Position numbers and translations under genes: made by a program
Origin: Loktanella sp. DSM 29012
Lineage (GTDB): Bacteria > Pseudomonadota > Alphaproteobacteria > Rhodobacterales > Rhodobacteraceae
NCBI RefSeq assembly: GCF_900110705.1
Contig: NZ_FOEJ01000001.1
Coordinates: forward strand, 7,501 to 71,500
DNA: 64,000 nt
Direction of reading: 5' to 3'
Notes under the pieces: model-generated
Databases searched by the model: none
What the model saw: the letters and a program-made list of their open reading frames with translations, nothing else
Told to the model about the DNA's origin: nothing
In this document: one piece after another, positions 43,468 to 52,551 of the stretch
Layout of the letters: each line of letters opens with the position of its first letter
Numbering within the stretch: position 1 is the first letter of the stretch

Positions 43468-46257
43468 CTAAAATGCGTCTTCCGGTTGCGCTGCGGGCTG
43501 TGACGCCTTTTCGACGCGCACAGCCGCATACTTGAACTCCGGGATCTTGCCGATGGGGTCAATGGCGGGATTCGTCAGCAGGTTCGCCGCTGCCTCGACG
43601 TAGGCAAATGGCAGAAACACCATATCGCGGGCCACGGCCCGATCCGCGCGCGCCATGACGGTGATACGGCCGCGGCGGGTGGACAGGGTCACATAGCCGC
43701 CAGCCTCGACGCCCAGATCGCGCAGCGTGTGCGGATGCAAAGAACAATTTGCCTGCGGTTCCACCGCATCAAGCACCGTCGCTCGGCGGGTCATCGCGCC
43801 CGTGTGCCAATGTTCCAATTGCCGCCCGGTCGTCAGCACCATGGGATATTCCGCATCCGGCTGCTCGTCGGGTGCGATCACATCCGCAGGGGTGAACCGC
43901 GCCCGGCCACCCTCGCGGGGAAAGCCATCGGCAAACAGGATCGACTGACCGGGGTCATCCGGACCGCCGGTCGGATAGGTGACGGCCTGATGTTCCAGCC
44001 TGTCCCAACTAATGTGGTCCAGTGACGGCATCGTGCTGGCCATTTCGGCATAGACGTCGCGCGGGTGGCTATAGGTCCAGTCCAGTCCCAGCCGCTGACC
44101 CATGTCGATCAGGATGCGCCAATCCTCGCGCGCCTCGCCCGGTGGCGGGACGGCAGGACGTCCCATCTGCACCTGACGGTTGGTATTGGTCACTGTCCCG
44201 GTTTTTTCGGCAAAGGCCGACGCAGGCAGGATCACATCCGCGAAGTTCGCGGTTTCGGTCAAAAAGATATCCTGCACCACCAGATGATCCAGCATCGCCA
44301 GACCCGCGCGCGCGTGGTCCAGATCAGGATCTGACATGGCCGGGTTTTCACCCTGGATGAACATCCCCTTGATCTGTCCGTCATGGATACCTTGCAGGAT
44401 TTCCGTCACGGTCAGGCCTTTTTCAGCGGCAACGGTACCGGCCCCCCAAAGGGCATCGAAACTGGCGCGCACCTCGGCACTGGTGACTGATTGGTAATCC
44501 GGCAAATACATCGGAATGAGGCCGGCATCAGACGCACCCTGTACGTTGTTCTGACCGCGCAGCGGATGCAGCCCGGTGCCGGGTCGGCCGATCTGCCCCG
44601 TCATCAGCGCGAGCGAGATCAGGCAGCGCGAGTTGTCGGTGCCATAGGTGTGCTGGCTGATGCCCATGCCCCAAAAGATCATCGCAGATTGCGCCCCGGC
44701 AAAGGTCCGCGCCACATCGCGAAGCGTGTCGGCGTCGATGCCGCAGATCTCTGACATCGACTCTGGCGTGAACCGTTTCAGGTGTTCGCGCTCTGCGTCC
44801 CAGTTTTCGGTATAACCGTCGATATATTGTTCATCGAACAGCCCTTCGGTGACGATGACGTTGCAGATGGCGTTCAGCATCGCGACATCGGTGCCGGGTT
44901 TGAACTGCAGCATGTGCGATGCATGCCGTTTCAGCGCCTGACCGCGGGGGTCCATCACGATCAGCTTGCCACCGCGCGCTGCGAATTGCTTGAAATAGGT
45001 GGCCGCGACGGGATGGTTTTCGATCGGGTTGGCCCCGATCACGATCGCCACATCGGCGTTTTCAATCTCGTTGAACGTCGCCGTAACACCGCCAGAGCCC
45101 ACGTTTTCCATCAGCGCCGCAACGGATGACGCATGACACAGCCGCGTGCAGTGATCGACATTGTTGTGGCCGAACCCCTGCCGGATCAGTTTCTGGAACA
45201 GATAGGCCTCTTCGTTGCTGCATTTGGCAGACCCAAAGCCGGCAACGGTTTGACCGCCCTGCGTATCGCGCAGCTCCGACAGGCCGCCTGCCGCGCGGTC
45301 CATCGCTTCCTCCCAGGTCGCCTCGCGGAACACGTCGAGGTAATTGCCGGGATCGACGTTCATCCCCTTGGCGGGCGCATCATCGCGGCGGATCAGCGGT
45401 TTCGTCAGACGATGCGGATGATTGATATAGTCGAACCCGAACCGCCCCTTGACGCACAAACGGTTCTGATTGGCAGGACCGTCAATCCCTTCGACATACT
45501 TGATCTTGCCGTCCTTGACCTTGAGGCTGATCTGGCAACCGACCCCGCAAAACGGGCAGACGCTGGCAACCTCCGTGTCAAAATCCTTGCGGTCACCGAC
45601 CTGGGCGGTATCGACGACGCTGGCCTCCATCAGGGCACCGGTCGGACAGGCCTGCACACATTCGCCGCAGGCCACACAGGTGCTGTCGCCCATCGGGTCG
45701 TCCATATCGAACACCGGATAGGCGTCATGCCCACGCCATGCCATGCCGATCACGTCGTTGACCTGCACCTCGCGGCAGGCACGGACGCACAGGTTGCACT
45801 GGATACAGGCATCCAGATTCACGCGCATCGCCACATGGCTGTCATCCAGCAGCGGCACGTGATCCAGATCCTTGGCCGGGAACCGCGACGTGGTCACGCC
45901 CTCGGCCTGCGCCATGTCCCACAGGTGGCTGGACTTGTCGTGTGCCACATCCTGCGCAGGCTGATCGGCGACCAGCAGTTCCATCACCATGCGGCGGGCC
46001 TGCCGTTCGCGCGGCTGGTCGGTCGTAACGACCATGCCTTCGGTCGGCTTGCGCAGGCAGGACGCCACAAGGTTCTTTTCCCCGTCAACGGCCACCATGC
46101 AGGCGCGACAATTGCCGTCCGGGCGGTAGCTGGCGGCGTCCTTGAAACACAAATGCGGGATCACCAGACCGCGGCCATGCGCGACCTCCCAGATGGTCTG
46201 GCCGGCGGCGGCCTCGACCTGCTGGCCATCAAGGGTGAAGGTGATCGTATCAGACAT
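43468..46257 (-). CDS. fdhF: NAD-type formate dehydrogenase alpha subunit
   Basis: 929 residues. From the N-terminus: [2Fe-2S] domain (Cys37, 50, 53, 67), His-rich bridging segment (His111 region), two [4Fe-4S] sites (Cys151/154/157/161 and 194/197/200/204), the molybdopterin domain [4Fe-4S] (Cys234/237/241/268) and catalytic Cys374 in HCTRLCHASS (cysteine, not selenocysteine). This is the FdsA/FdhF layout that oxidises formate to CO2. The usual partners (fdsG, fdsB, fdhD, fdsD) are not adjacent, so either they lie elsewhere or this version uses another electron acceptor. Confidence 0.94.
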   Translation of the reverse strand: MSDTITFTLDGQQVEAAAGQTIWEVAHGRGLVIPHLCFKDAASYRPDGNCRACMVAVDGEKNLVASCLRKPTEGMVVTTDQPRERQARRMVMELLVADQPAQDVAHDKSSHLWDMAQAEGVTTSRFPAKDLDHVPLLDDSHVAMRVNLDACIQCNLCVRACREVQVNDVIGMAWRGHDAYPVFDMDDPMGDSTCVACGECVQACPTGALMEASVVDTAQVGDRKDFDTEVASVCPFCGVGCQISLKVKDGKIKYVEGIDGPANQNRLCVKGRFGFDYINHPHRLTKPLIRRDDAPAKGMNVDPGNYLDVFREATWEEAMDRAAGGLSELRDTQGGQTVAGFGSAKCSNEEAYLFQKLIRQGFGHNNVDHCTRLCHASSVAALMENVGSGGVTATFNEIENADVAIVIGANPIENHPVAATYFKQFAARGGKLIVMDPRGQALKRHASHMLQFKPGTDVAMLNAICNVIVTEGLFDEQYIDGYTENWDAEREHLKRFTPESMSEICGIDADTLRDVARTFAGAQSAMIFWGMGISQHTYGTDNSRCLISLALMTGQIGRPGTGLHPLRGQNNVQGASDAGLIPMYLPDYQSVTSAEVRASFDALWGAGTVAAEKGLTVTEILQGIHDGQIKGMFIQGENPAMSDPDLDHARAGLAMLDHLVVQDIFLTETANFADVILPASAFAEKTGTVTNTNRQVQMGRPAVPPPGEAREDWRILIDMGQRLGLDWTYSHPRDVYAEMASTMPSLDHISWDRLEHQAVTYPTGGPDDPGQSILFADGFPREGGRARFTPADVIAPDEQPDAEYPMVLTTGRQLEHWHTGAMTRRATVLDAVEPQANCSLHPHTLRDLGVEAGGYVTLSTRRGRITVMARADRAVARDMVFLPFAYVEAAANLLTNPAIDPIGKIPEFKYAAVRVEKASQPAAQPEDAF

Positions 46258-46355
46258 CGGGTCGCTCCATCGGGACTGTAACGATCCTAGCGCGCGATGC
46301 CCGGCCCGTCACATGACACAGACGACAGATTGCCGATTTTTTGCGCCAGTTTGTC

Positions 46356-47129
46356 CTATTGGGTCGGATAATCCCGCACGAACGCCCAGGTGTCGCCCTC
46401 TGACAAATCGGGATCGTAGGCGTAACCGCCGCTGTTGAACCCTTTGACGTCATTGATATCGGTCAGGCGGTTTTCCACGACAAACCGCGCCATCGCACCC
46501 CGCGCGCGTTTCGCGAAAAAGCTGACCATGCGCGGGCGGTCGTCCTTCACTTCGAGGAACTTGGGCGTGATGACCCGCAGTTTCAGCGCAGGTGTCTGGG
46601 CCGCGTTGAAATATTCCTGACTTGCGCAATTCAGCAGCGCGTCGGTGCCACGCTCGGCCGCACGGGCATTCAGCGCCTTGGCAATCGTATCGCCCCAATA
46701 ATCATAGAGGTTCGCGCCACGCCGCGTTTTCAGCCGGCTGCCCATTTCCAGCCGATAGGGCTGGATCGCATCCAGCGGGCGCAACACACCATACAGACCA
46801 GACAGGATGCACAGGCAATCCTGCGCAAAGGCAAGATCGTCCTCTGACAACGTTTTCGCCTCCAGGCCCTGATAGGTGTCACCATCGAACGCCAGCGCCG
46901 CCGGTTTCACTGCATCCGCTGCCGGATCGTCAGCAAAATCCTTGAACCGGTCACGGTTCAATCGCGCAAGCTCGTCCGAAATGCTCATCAGTTTGCGCAG
47001 ATCACCCAGGGTCTGGCCGCGCATCGTCTTGGCCAGCCGCACGGCGTCGGCCTGAAACGCAGGCTGCGTCGGGGTGATATCGACGGGATCAAGGTTGAGC
47101 GATTTGGCGGGCGAGAGCGTGACGAGCAT
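46356..47129 (-). CDS. yaaA: Peroxide stress protein YaaA
   Basis: 257 residues. MLVTLSPAKSLNLDP, the block LYGVLRPLDAIQPYRLEMGSRL and the ending YDPDLSEGDTWAFVRDYPT are hallmark sequences of the YaaA/DUF328 family, which limits Fenton damage by lowering free iron under peroxide stress and has a DNA-binding fold. GGAGG precedes the ATG at 47129. Confidence 0.95.
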   Translation of the reverse strand: MLVTLSPAKSLNLDPVDITPTQPAFQADAVRLAKTMRGQTLGDLRKLMSISDELARLNRDRFKDFADDPAADAVKPAALAFDGDTYQGLEAKTLSEDDLAFAQDCLCILSGLYGVLRPLDAIQPYRLEMGSRLKTRRGANLYDYWGDTIAKALNARAAERGTDALLNCASQEYFNAAQTPALKLRVITPKFLEVKDDRPRMVSFFAKRARGAMARFVVENRLTDINDVKGFNSGGYAYDPDLSEGDTWAFVRDYPTQ

Positions 47130-47201
47130 GGGACCTCCGGACAGTGTGCGCGACGTTGTAGCACCCCAGCCACCGGGCGCCACCCGGCGGCGTGTCGCAT
47201 C

Positions 47202-47885
47202 CTACCGCGCAGTCAGGATTGCCACGTAGTCCCGCAGCAGCGCGGTGCGGCGAGGGCGGAAACTTTCGTCTGTCGCCGAAACGCCCTGAATGCGGTCCGC
47301 CATGAACTTGCGAAAGTCCTGGCGGAGAACGCACCACGCCAGGATCATAACCCCGCGATCGATATAGACGGTCGCCAGCGGCAGGATGCGCCGGTCGGAC
47401 GGCGTACCCGTCGCGTCGACATAGCTGATCCTGACAGCCGTTTCGTCCCAGATTGCCGCCCGGATCAACGACAGGTCAGCCAGTGGTGCGGCAGGGCGTT
47501 CTGCGCGCCGCACCATCACGGCAGCATGTTGCGCCTGCCGCTGCTGGCGGTCGGGCAATGTCGCGATGATCTTGCCAAGTGCAGTTTCCGCCGCCAGCGC
47601 CAGCGCGCGGTCACCCCGATGCGGCACCTCAGCCAGTCCCAGCAGCAGTGCCTCGATTTCCTCGCGGGTGAACGTCTGGGGCGGCAGGGCCGAATCCTCG
47701 GTCAGGGTATAGCCATAACCCGGCGCACCATCGATCAGCGCGCCGCCCGCGCGCAGCGTGTCGATGTCACGATACAGGGTGCGTTCAGAGACCCCCGTTT
47801 CATCGGCCAACCGCGCGGCAGTCACGGGCTGCGGCAGGCGGCGCAGCGTATCGAGCAGGCGAAACAAACGATCGGTGCGGGCCAT
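47202..47885 (-). CDS. HTH/WYL-domain transcriptional regulator (YafY-like)
   Basis: 227 residues. N-terminal HTH_11 (RLFRLLDTLRRLPQPVTAARLADETGVSERTLYRDIDTLR) and a WYL domain (AIWDETAVRISYVDATG, LPLATVYIDRGVMILAWCVLRQDFRKF). These regulators control neighbouring detoxification genes. Divergent from a GST gene; the 72-bp space holds two CTGACAG direct repeats (47893-47909), a likely operator. Confidence 0.92.
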   Translation of the reverse strand: MARTDRLFRLLDTLRRLPQPVTAARLADETGVSERTLYRDIDTLRAGGALIDGAPGYGYTLTEDSALPPQTFTREEIEALLLGLAEVPHRGDRALALAAETALGKIIATLPDRQQRQAQHAAVMVRRAERPAAPLADLSLIRAAIWDETAVRISYVDATGTPSDRRILPLATVYIDRGVMILAWCVLRQDFRKFMADRIQGVSATDESFRPRRTALLRDYVAILTAR

Positions 47886-47892
47886 AACGATC

Positions 47893-47909
47893 CTGACAGA
47901 AACTGACAG
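47893..47909. promoter_or_regulatory. Direct-repeat operator candidate of the WYL regulator
   Basis: CTGACAG repeated after exactly 10 bp (one helical turn) in the short space between the regulator and GST start codons. Placement suggests autoregulation and control of the GST gene. Confidence 0.45.
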
Positions 47910-47957
47910 GAGTGTTCCCGTATTCAGGCTGCATCGCAACCCTGAAAGGACAAACCG

Positions 47958-48575
47958 ATGCTGATCCTCTATCATGCCCCCTACACCCGCTCTTCGAGCA
48001 TCATCCAACTGCTGATCGAACTGAATGCGTTGGACCGCGTCGATGTACGCGTGGTCGACGTCGCCCGCCAGGACGGCAGAGGCACCGCCGATCCCGCGAA
48101 CCTCCACCCCGAGGGCAAGGTCCCCCTGCTGGTCCACGATGGCGTCATGATCCGCGAACGCGGCGCAATCATCCAGTATCTGACGGAACTGTTTCCCAGC
48201 GAACTGGCCCCCAAACCCGGCGACCCGACGCGCGGCGCGTATCTCGGCTGGCTAGCCTACTATGGCGCGGTGATAGAGCCGGTGATGGTCACGACGATGC
48301 TGGGTCTGGATCACCCCGGGCTGCACGCCAATTTCCGTGGCAAGGCCGAAATGAGCGATGCACTCATCAACGCACTCACCGACCGACCCTATCTGTTGGG
48401 TGACAGGTTCACCGCCGTGGACCTGCTGGTCAGCTCACCTTTCGACTGGATGCCGTCCTTTGCGCCGACGGAACAGGTTGTGCAGGACTGGCTGGCGCGC
48501 TGCACAGATCGGCCAGCTTACCGGGCCATGGGCAGCTATGACGCTGGCCTGATGCCTGCGGCCAAGGCGGGTTAA
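47958..48575 (+). CDS. Glutathione S-transferase family protein
   Basis: 205 residues. Thioredoxin-like N-domain (MLILYHAPYTRSSSIIQLLIE, PEGKVPLLVHDGVMIRERGAIIQYL) and an all-helical C-domain (YLLGDRFTAVDLLVSSPFDW). The catalytic Ser/Tyr position is plausible in the YTRSSS segment. Probably conjugates or reduces a toxic electrophile; regulated by the divergent WYL protein. Its TAA stop is shared with recQ on the opposite strand (TTAA). Confidence 0.92.
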   Translation: MLILYHAPYTRSSSIIQLLIELNALDRVDVRVVDVARQDGRGTADPANLHPEGKVPLLVHDGVMIRERGAIIQYLTELFPSELAPKPGDPTRGAYLGWLAYYGAVIEPVMVTTMLGLDHPGLHANFRGKAEMSDALINALTDRPYLLGDRFTAVDLLVSSPFDWMPSFAPTEQVVQDWLARCTDRPAYRAMGSYDAGLMPAAKAG

Positions 48576-50611
48576 TCCACACCCTCGGCCAGGACCGCCA
48601 AAAAGGCGGCACCAAACCGCTGCGCGTGGCGTTCGCCGATCAGCCGGGCCAGCGCATCCGCATCGGGGCTGCGCAGCTGTGCCACCTTGGCCAGTTGCGC
48701 AGCCGTGCAGGACATCGGCTTGTCCGCACCGTCCGGGCCGCGTTGCAGATCAGCCTGCACGGCCAGCAATCGGTCATAGATCGCGCCCTCTGCCCGCCCG
48801 GCCAGCTTCATCCGCGCGGGGTGCACCTGTTCGACGGCACCCGCGATCACCTCGAGGAATGCACGGCCGTAGCTGTCCAGCTTTTTCGCACCGACGCCGC
48901 TGATCCCCGCCATCTGGTCCAGGGTTTGGGGTTTGCGTTCCGCCATCTCGATCAGCGTCTTGTCGTTGAAAATGATGTAGGCCGGACCGCCAGCCGCCTC
49001 GGCCAAGGCGCGGCGCTTTGCCTTGAGCGCGGACAGCAGCGGCGCATCTTCTTCAGACACCATCTGGCGCACAGCGGGGCTGAACTTGGCGGCCTGAACA
49101 GTATCGCGGCGCAGGGTGATCTGCGCCTCGCCCCGCAGAATCGGCAGTGCGGCATCGGTCATCCGCAGTGCGCCGTGCCGCGCAGGATCGGGGCGGAACA
49201 GATCCAGCCCCATCATTTGCCGGAAAATCGCCTGCCATTGGCGTTTGGAAAACTCGCGCCCGACACCGAACGTCGGCAGCGCATCATGCCCGCGCTCGCG
49301 GATTTTCGCTGTATCCGCGCCCATCACGATGTCGATCAGGTGACCCGCCCCAAACCATTCCTCGGTCCGCAACGCCGCGGACAAGGCCATGCGCACGGGC
49401 GTCGTGGCATCAAACACCTCTGCCGGGGTATCGCACAGATCACAGTTGCCACAGGGCTGCGGGTCCTCGCCAAAGTAACGCAACAGGTTTTGGCGGCGAC
49501 AGACCTGCGCCTCGGCCAGACCAAGCAGCGCGTTCAACCGGCCATGATCGGCTGCACGCCGCTCAGGTGGGGCCAAACCTTCGTCGATCTGCTGACGCCG
49601 GTAGCGCACATCGTCCGGCCCATAAAGCGTCAGGGTTTCCGCAGGCCCGCCATCACGCCCAGCGCGACCGATTTCCTGATAATAGCTCTCGATCGACTTT
49701 GGCAGGTCGGCATGGGCGACCCACCTGATGTCCGGCTTGTCGATCCCCATGCCAAAGGCGATGGTCGCACAAACAATCAGCCCGTCCTCTTGCTGGAACC
49801 GCCGTTCGATGTCGCGCCGCGCCTCGGCCTCCATCCCGCCGTGATAGGCACAGGCCGAATGTCCCGCCTGACCCAGCGCCTGCGCCAGCGTTTCCGTCTT
49901 GGCCCGCGTGCCGCAATAGACGATGCCTGACTGCCCTTTGCGAGCACCGGCAAAGTTCATGATTTGCGCTCTTGGCCCGTCCTTCACCGCAAATGCCAGG
50001 TGAATGTTCGGCCGGTCGAACCCGCGCAGGAACGATTGCGGCTGCACCCCACCGAACAGCTTTTGCACGATTTCTTCGCGTGTTTCTGCATCCGCCGTCG
50101 CCGTGAATGCTGCCAGCGGCACATCCAGCGTTTCACGCAGTTCGCCGATCCGCAGGTAGTCGGGCCTGAAATCGTGTCCCCACTGGCTGACGCAATGCGC
50201 CTCGTCCACGGCGATCAGGCTGACGCCCGCCTCGCGCAGCATCCGCTGGGTGCCGAATGACGCCAGTCGTTCAGGGGCCATGTACAGCAGTTTCAGCGAT
50301 CCGTCCGCCAGGGCCTGCCAGACGGCATCGGTTTCTTCCTCCGTGTTGCCAGAGGTCAGCGCGCCAGCAGCGACCCCCGCCTCGCGCAGGCCGCGCACCT
50401 GGTCGCGCATCAGCGCAATCAGTGGCGAAATGACGACGGTTACACCCGGTCGCACCATCGCTGGCAGCTGAAAACACAGCGATTTGCCACCACCCGTCGG
50501 CATGATGGCCAGCGTGTTCTGACCCGCGACGACAGCATCCACGATCTCTTCCTGGCCGGGGCGAAAGCCATCGAACCCAAAGACATCCCGCAGGATATGT
50601 GCCGCTTGCAT
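48572..50611 (-). CDS. recQ: ATP-dependent DNA helicase RecQ
   Basis: 679 residues. Motif 0 FRPGQEEIVDAVVAGQNTLA, Walker A MPTGGGKSLCFQLPA, DEAH box VDEAHCVSQWGHDFRPDY (aromatic-rich RecQ loop), motif VI YYQEIGRAGRDG. RecQ-Zn region with CGNCDLCDTP, winged-helix RQC and C-terminal HRDC domain (about 510-590). Unwinds 3'-tailed and forked DNA for recombination repair. Convergent with the GST gene. Confidence 0.97.
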   Translation of the reverse strand: MQAAHILRDVFGFDGFRPGQEEIVDAVVAGQNTLAIMPTGGGKSLCFQLPAMVRPGVTVVISPLIALMRDQVRGLREAGVAAGALTSGNTEEETDAVWQALADGSLKLLYMAPERLASFGTQRMLREAGVSLIAVDEAHCVSQWGHDFRPDYLRIGELRETLDVPLAAFTATADAETREEIVQKLFGGVQPQSFLRGFDRPNIHLAFAVKDGPRAQIMNFAGARKGQSGIVYCGTRAKTETLAQALGQAGHSACAYHGGMEAEARRDIERRFQQEDGLIVCATIAFGMGIDKPDIRWVAHADLPKSIESYYQEIGRAGRDGGPAETLTLYGPDDVRYRRQQIDEGLAPPERRAADHGRLNALLGLAEAQVCRRQNLLRYFGEDPQPCGNCDLCDTPAEVFDATTPVRMALSAALRTEEWFGAGHLIDIVMGADTAKIRERGHDALPTFGVGREFSKRQWQAIFRQMMGLDLFRPDPARHGALRMTDAALPILRGEAQITLRRDTVQAAKFSPAVRQMVSEEDAPLLSALKAKRRALAEAAGGPAYIIFNDKTLIEMAERKPQTLDQMAGISGVGAKKLDSYGRAFLEVIAGAVEQVHPARMKLAGRAEGAIYDRLLAVQADLQRGPDGADKPMSCTAAQLAKVAQLRSPDADALARLIGERHAQRFGAAFLAVLAEGVD

Positions 50612-50739
50612 CGTCTGCCCCCAACCGTGCCTGAGGGTGCTTCATTCCACATGAAGAATCAGTAAACAAGCGCCCCGCGACCGCGACCGTTGCCAATCGC
50701 CGCCCGCTCGCCTACCCAATCACCGCAAAGGAGACCGAC

Positions 50740-51384
50740 ATGGGCGAAATCACACTGGTCCGGCACGGGCAGGCCAATTCCGCAGCCACGAACGAGGCGG
50801 ACTATGACCGTCTGTCTGACCTGGGCCACCAACAGGCCAAGTGGCTGGGCGACTGGATGCGTGACCACGACCGCCCCTATGACGTCGTGCTGTCCGGGAC
50901 GCTGCGCCGCCAGCGCGAAACGCTGACCAATCTAGGATACCCGGATGCCGAGCGCGACCCACGCCTGAACGAAATCGCCTACTATGACCTGACGGACGAG
51001 ATGACGCGCGTACACGGTTCGGGTGCCCACGACCCCAGTGATTTCGTCACCCGCTTTCCGGCCACCCTGACCGCATGGCGCAAGGGCGAGATCGGTGGTG
51101 CGGAAACCTACGACACCTTTCGCGACCGTGTGCGCGACGTGATGGATATGGCCGCCCAGCCTGGCAAGCGTGTGCTGTGCGTCTCGTCAGGCGGCATCAT
51201 CGCGCAGGCTGTGTCAGACATCCTGGGGCTGGACATCCCGCAGATGGCGCGGATTGCCCTGCCGATCTTCAATACCTCGGTCCACAGGATCCACGTCACC
51301 GACCACGGCCCGCTGCTGGTCAGTTTCAACAGCGTGCCGCACCTCGATACCGCCGACCGCGCCGACAATCGCACGTTCTACTGA
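50740..51384 (+). CDS. Histidine phosphatase family protein
   Basis: 214 residues. Catalytic RHG (ITLVRHGQAN, residues 4-13), second arginine in SGTLRRQRET, acidic E in the DPRLNEIAYYD region, and the second histidine is replaced by the CVSSGGIIA motif (SSGG in place of the usual SHGG), which may lower or alter activity. Its substrate is unknown. AAAGGAG precedes the ATG, and the following saccharopine dehydrogenase gene starts 57 bp later. Confidence 0.9.
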   Translation: MGEITLVRHGQANSAATNEADYDRLSDLGHQQAKWLGDWMRDHDRPYDVVLSGTLRRQRETLTNLGYPDAERDPRLNEIAYYDLTDEMTRVHGSGAHDPSDFVTRFPATLTAWRKGEIGGAETYDTFRDRVRDVMDMAAQPGKRVLCVSSGGIIAQAVSDILGLDIPQMARIALPIFNTSVHRIHVTDHGPLLVSFNSVPHLDTADRADNRTFY

Positions 51385-51441
51385 CGCGGGTTCTGCTCCC
51401 GCTGACCTGAACCACAACACTCACGAAAGAGGACTGCCGAC

Positions 51442-52491
51442 ATGACACATCTCTGGGTCCGCGCCGAATCCCGCGATCACGAGGCACGGGTCGGCATCAT
51501 GCCACAGGGCGTGGCCCAGCTGATCGCGGCGGGCTTTCACGTCACGGTCGAGGATTCACCCGACCGGATCGTGCCAACGACCGACTACGCTGCAACCGGG
51601 GCAGATATCGCGCCTGCTGGTGGCTGGACCGACGCGCCCGATGACGCGCTGATCTTCGGGCTCAAGGAACTGCCCGCCGACGGCAGCCCTCTCCGCCATC
51701 GCCACATCATGTTTGGCCACGCCTTCAAGGTACAGCCGGACGGGCTGCGCCTGCTGGACCGGTTCAAGGCCGGTGGCGGCACGCTGCTCGATCTCGAATA
51801 CCTGACCGATGACCAGAACCGACGCGTCGCCGCATTCGGCTACTGGGCGGGCTACGCTGGCGCGGCCGTGTCATTGATGTGCTGGATTGCACAGCAGCAC
51901 GGCCGCGATATGGGTCCGATCCGCGCCGTCCCCTCAGCCGCACACCTGCTGGCAGACCTACAAAGCGACCTTGTCACGCTCGGAACTCAGCGCCCGACCG
52001 CCCTGATCATCGGGGCCAAGGGACGGGTCGGCACCGGTGCCGCCGATCTGTGCCGCGAAATGGGCGTCGCCACCACCCGCTGGGATATCGAAGAAACCGC
52101 CCACGGCGGCCCCTTTCCACAAGTACTGACGCACGACCTGTTTCTCAATTGCATCCTTGCGCGACCCGGCACACCGGTTTTTGTGCCCGCCTCGGCCAGG
52201 ACAGCAACGCGCAAACTGTCCGTCATCGGCGATATCGCATGCGACCCCGACAGCGATTTCTCCCCGATCAAGGTCTACGACCGCGTCACCACATGGGACG
52301 CCCCAGCGCTGCGGGTGCACGATGATCCACCGCTGGATGTCACCGCCATCGACAACCTGCCGTCCCTGATGCCGCTGGAATCCTCGCAGGACTTTGCAGA
52401 CCAGCTTCTGCCGCACCTGGCCGCCCTGCCGGACAGCGACGTCTGGGCGCGCGCCGCACAGATCTTTGACCGGGCGATCAGCCGCCGCTGA
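51442..52491 (+). CDS. Saccharopine dehydrogenase (NAD+, L-lysine-forming) family protein
   Basis: 349 residues. N-terminal alanine-dehydrogenase-like domain (LWVRAESRDHEARVGIMPQG, ALIFGLKELP, HIMFGHAFKVQ) and an NAD site (ALIIGAKGRVGTGAADLCREMG). The late block VIGDIACDPDSDFSPIKVYDR is characteristic. Catalyses saccharopine to lysine plus 2-oxoglutarate or the reverse. A dedicated saccharopine reductase (lys9/lysA-type) is not next to it here. Confidence 0.92.
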   Translation: MTHLWVRAESRDHEARVGIMPQGVAQLIAAGFHVTVEDSPDRIVPTTDYAATGADIAPAGGWTDAPDDALIFGLKELPADGSPLRHRHIMFGHAFKVQPDGLRLLDRFKAGGGTLLDLEYLTDDQNRRVAAFGYWAGYAGAAVSLMCWIAQQHGRDMGPIRAVPSAAHLLADLQSDLVTLGTQRPTALIIGAKGRVGTGAADLCREMGVATTRWDIEETAHGGPFPQVLTHDLFLNCILARPGTPVFVPASARTATRKLSVIGDIACDPDSDFSPIKVYDRVTTWDAPALRVHDDPPLDVTAIDNLPSLMPLESSQDFADQLLPHLAALPDSDVWARAAQIFDRAISRR

Positions 52492-52503
52492 TCCATTCGC
52501 TGT

Positions 52504-52544
52504 TTTCGAAATATCCCGGGGGTCTGGGGGCAGCGCCCCCAGAC
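52504..52544 (+). repeat. REP-like palindromic element after the saccharopine dehydrogenase gene
   Basis: TTCGAAATATCCCGGGG followed by GTCTGGGGGC-AGC-GCCCCCAGAC (10-bp stem). Same order of parts as the copy at 12578. It occupies the space between two convergent genes and may terminate both. Confidence 0.75.
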
Positions 52545-52551
52545 GTGGCCA

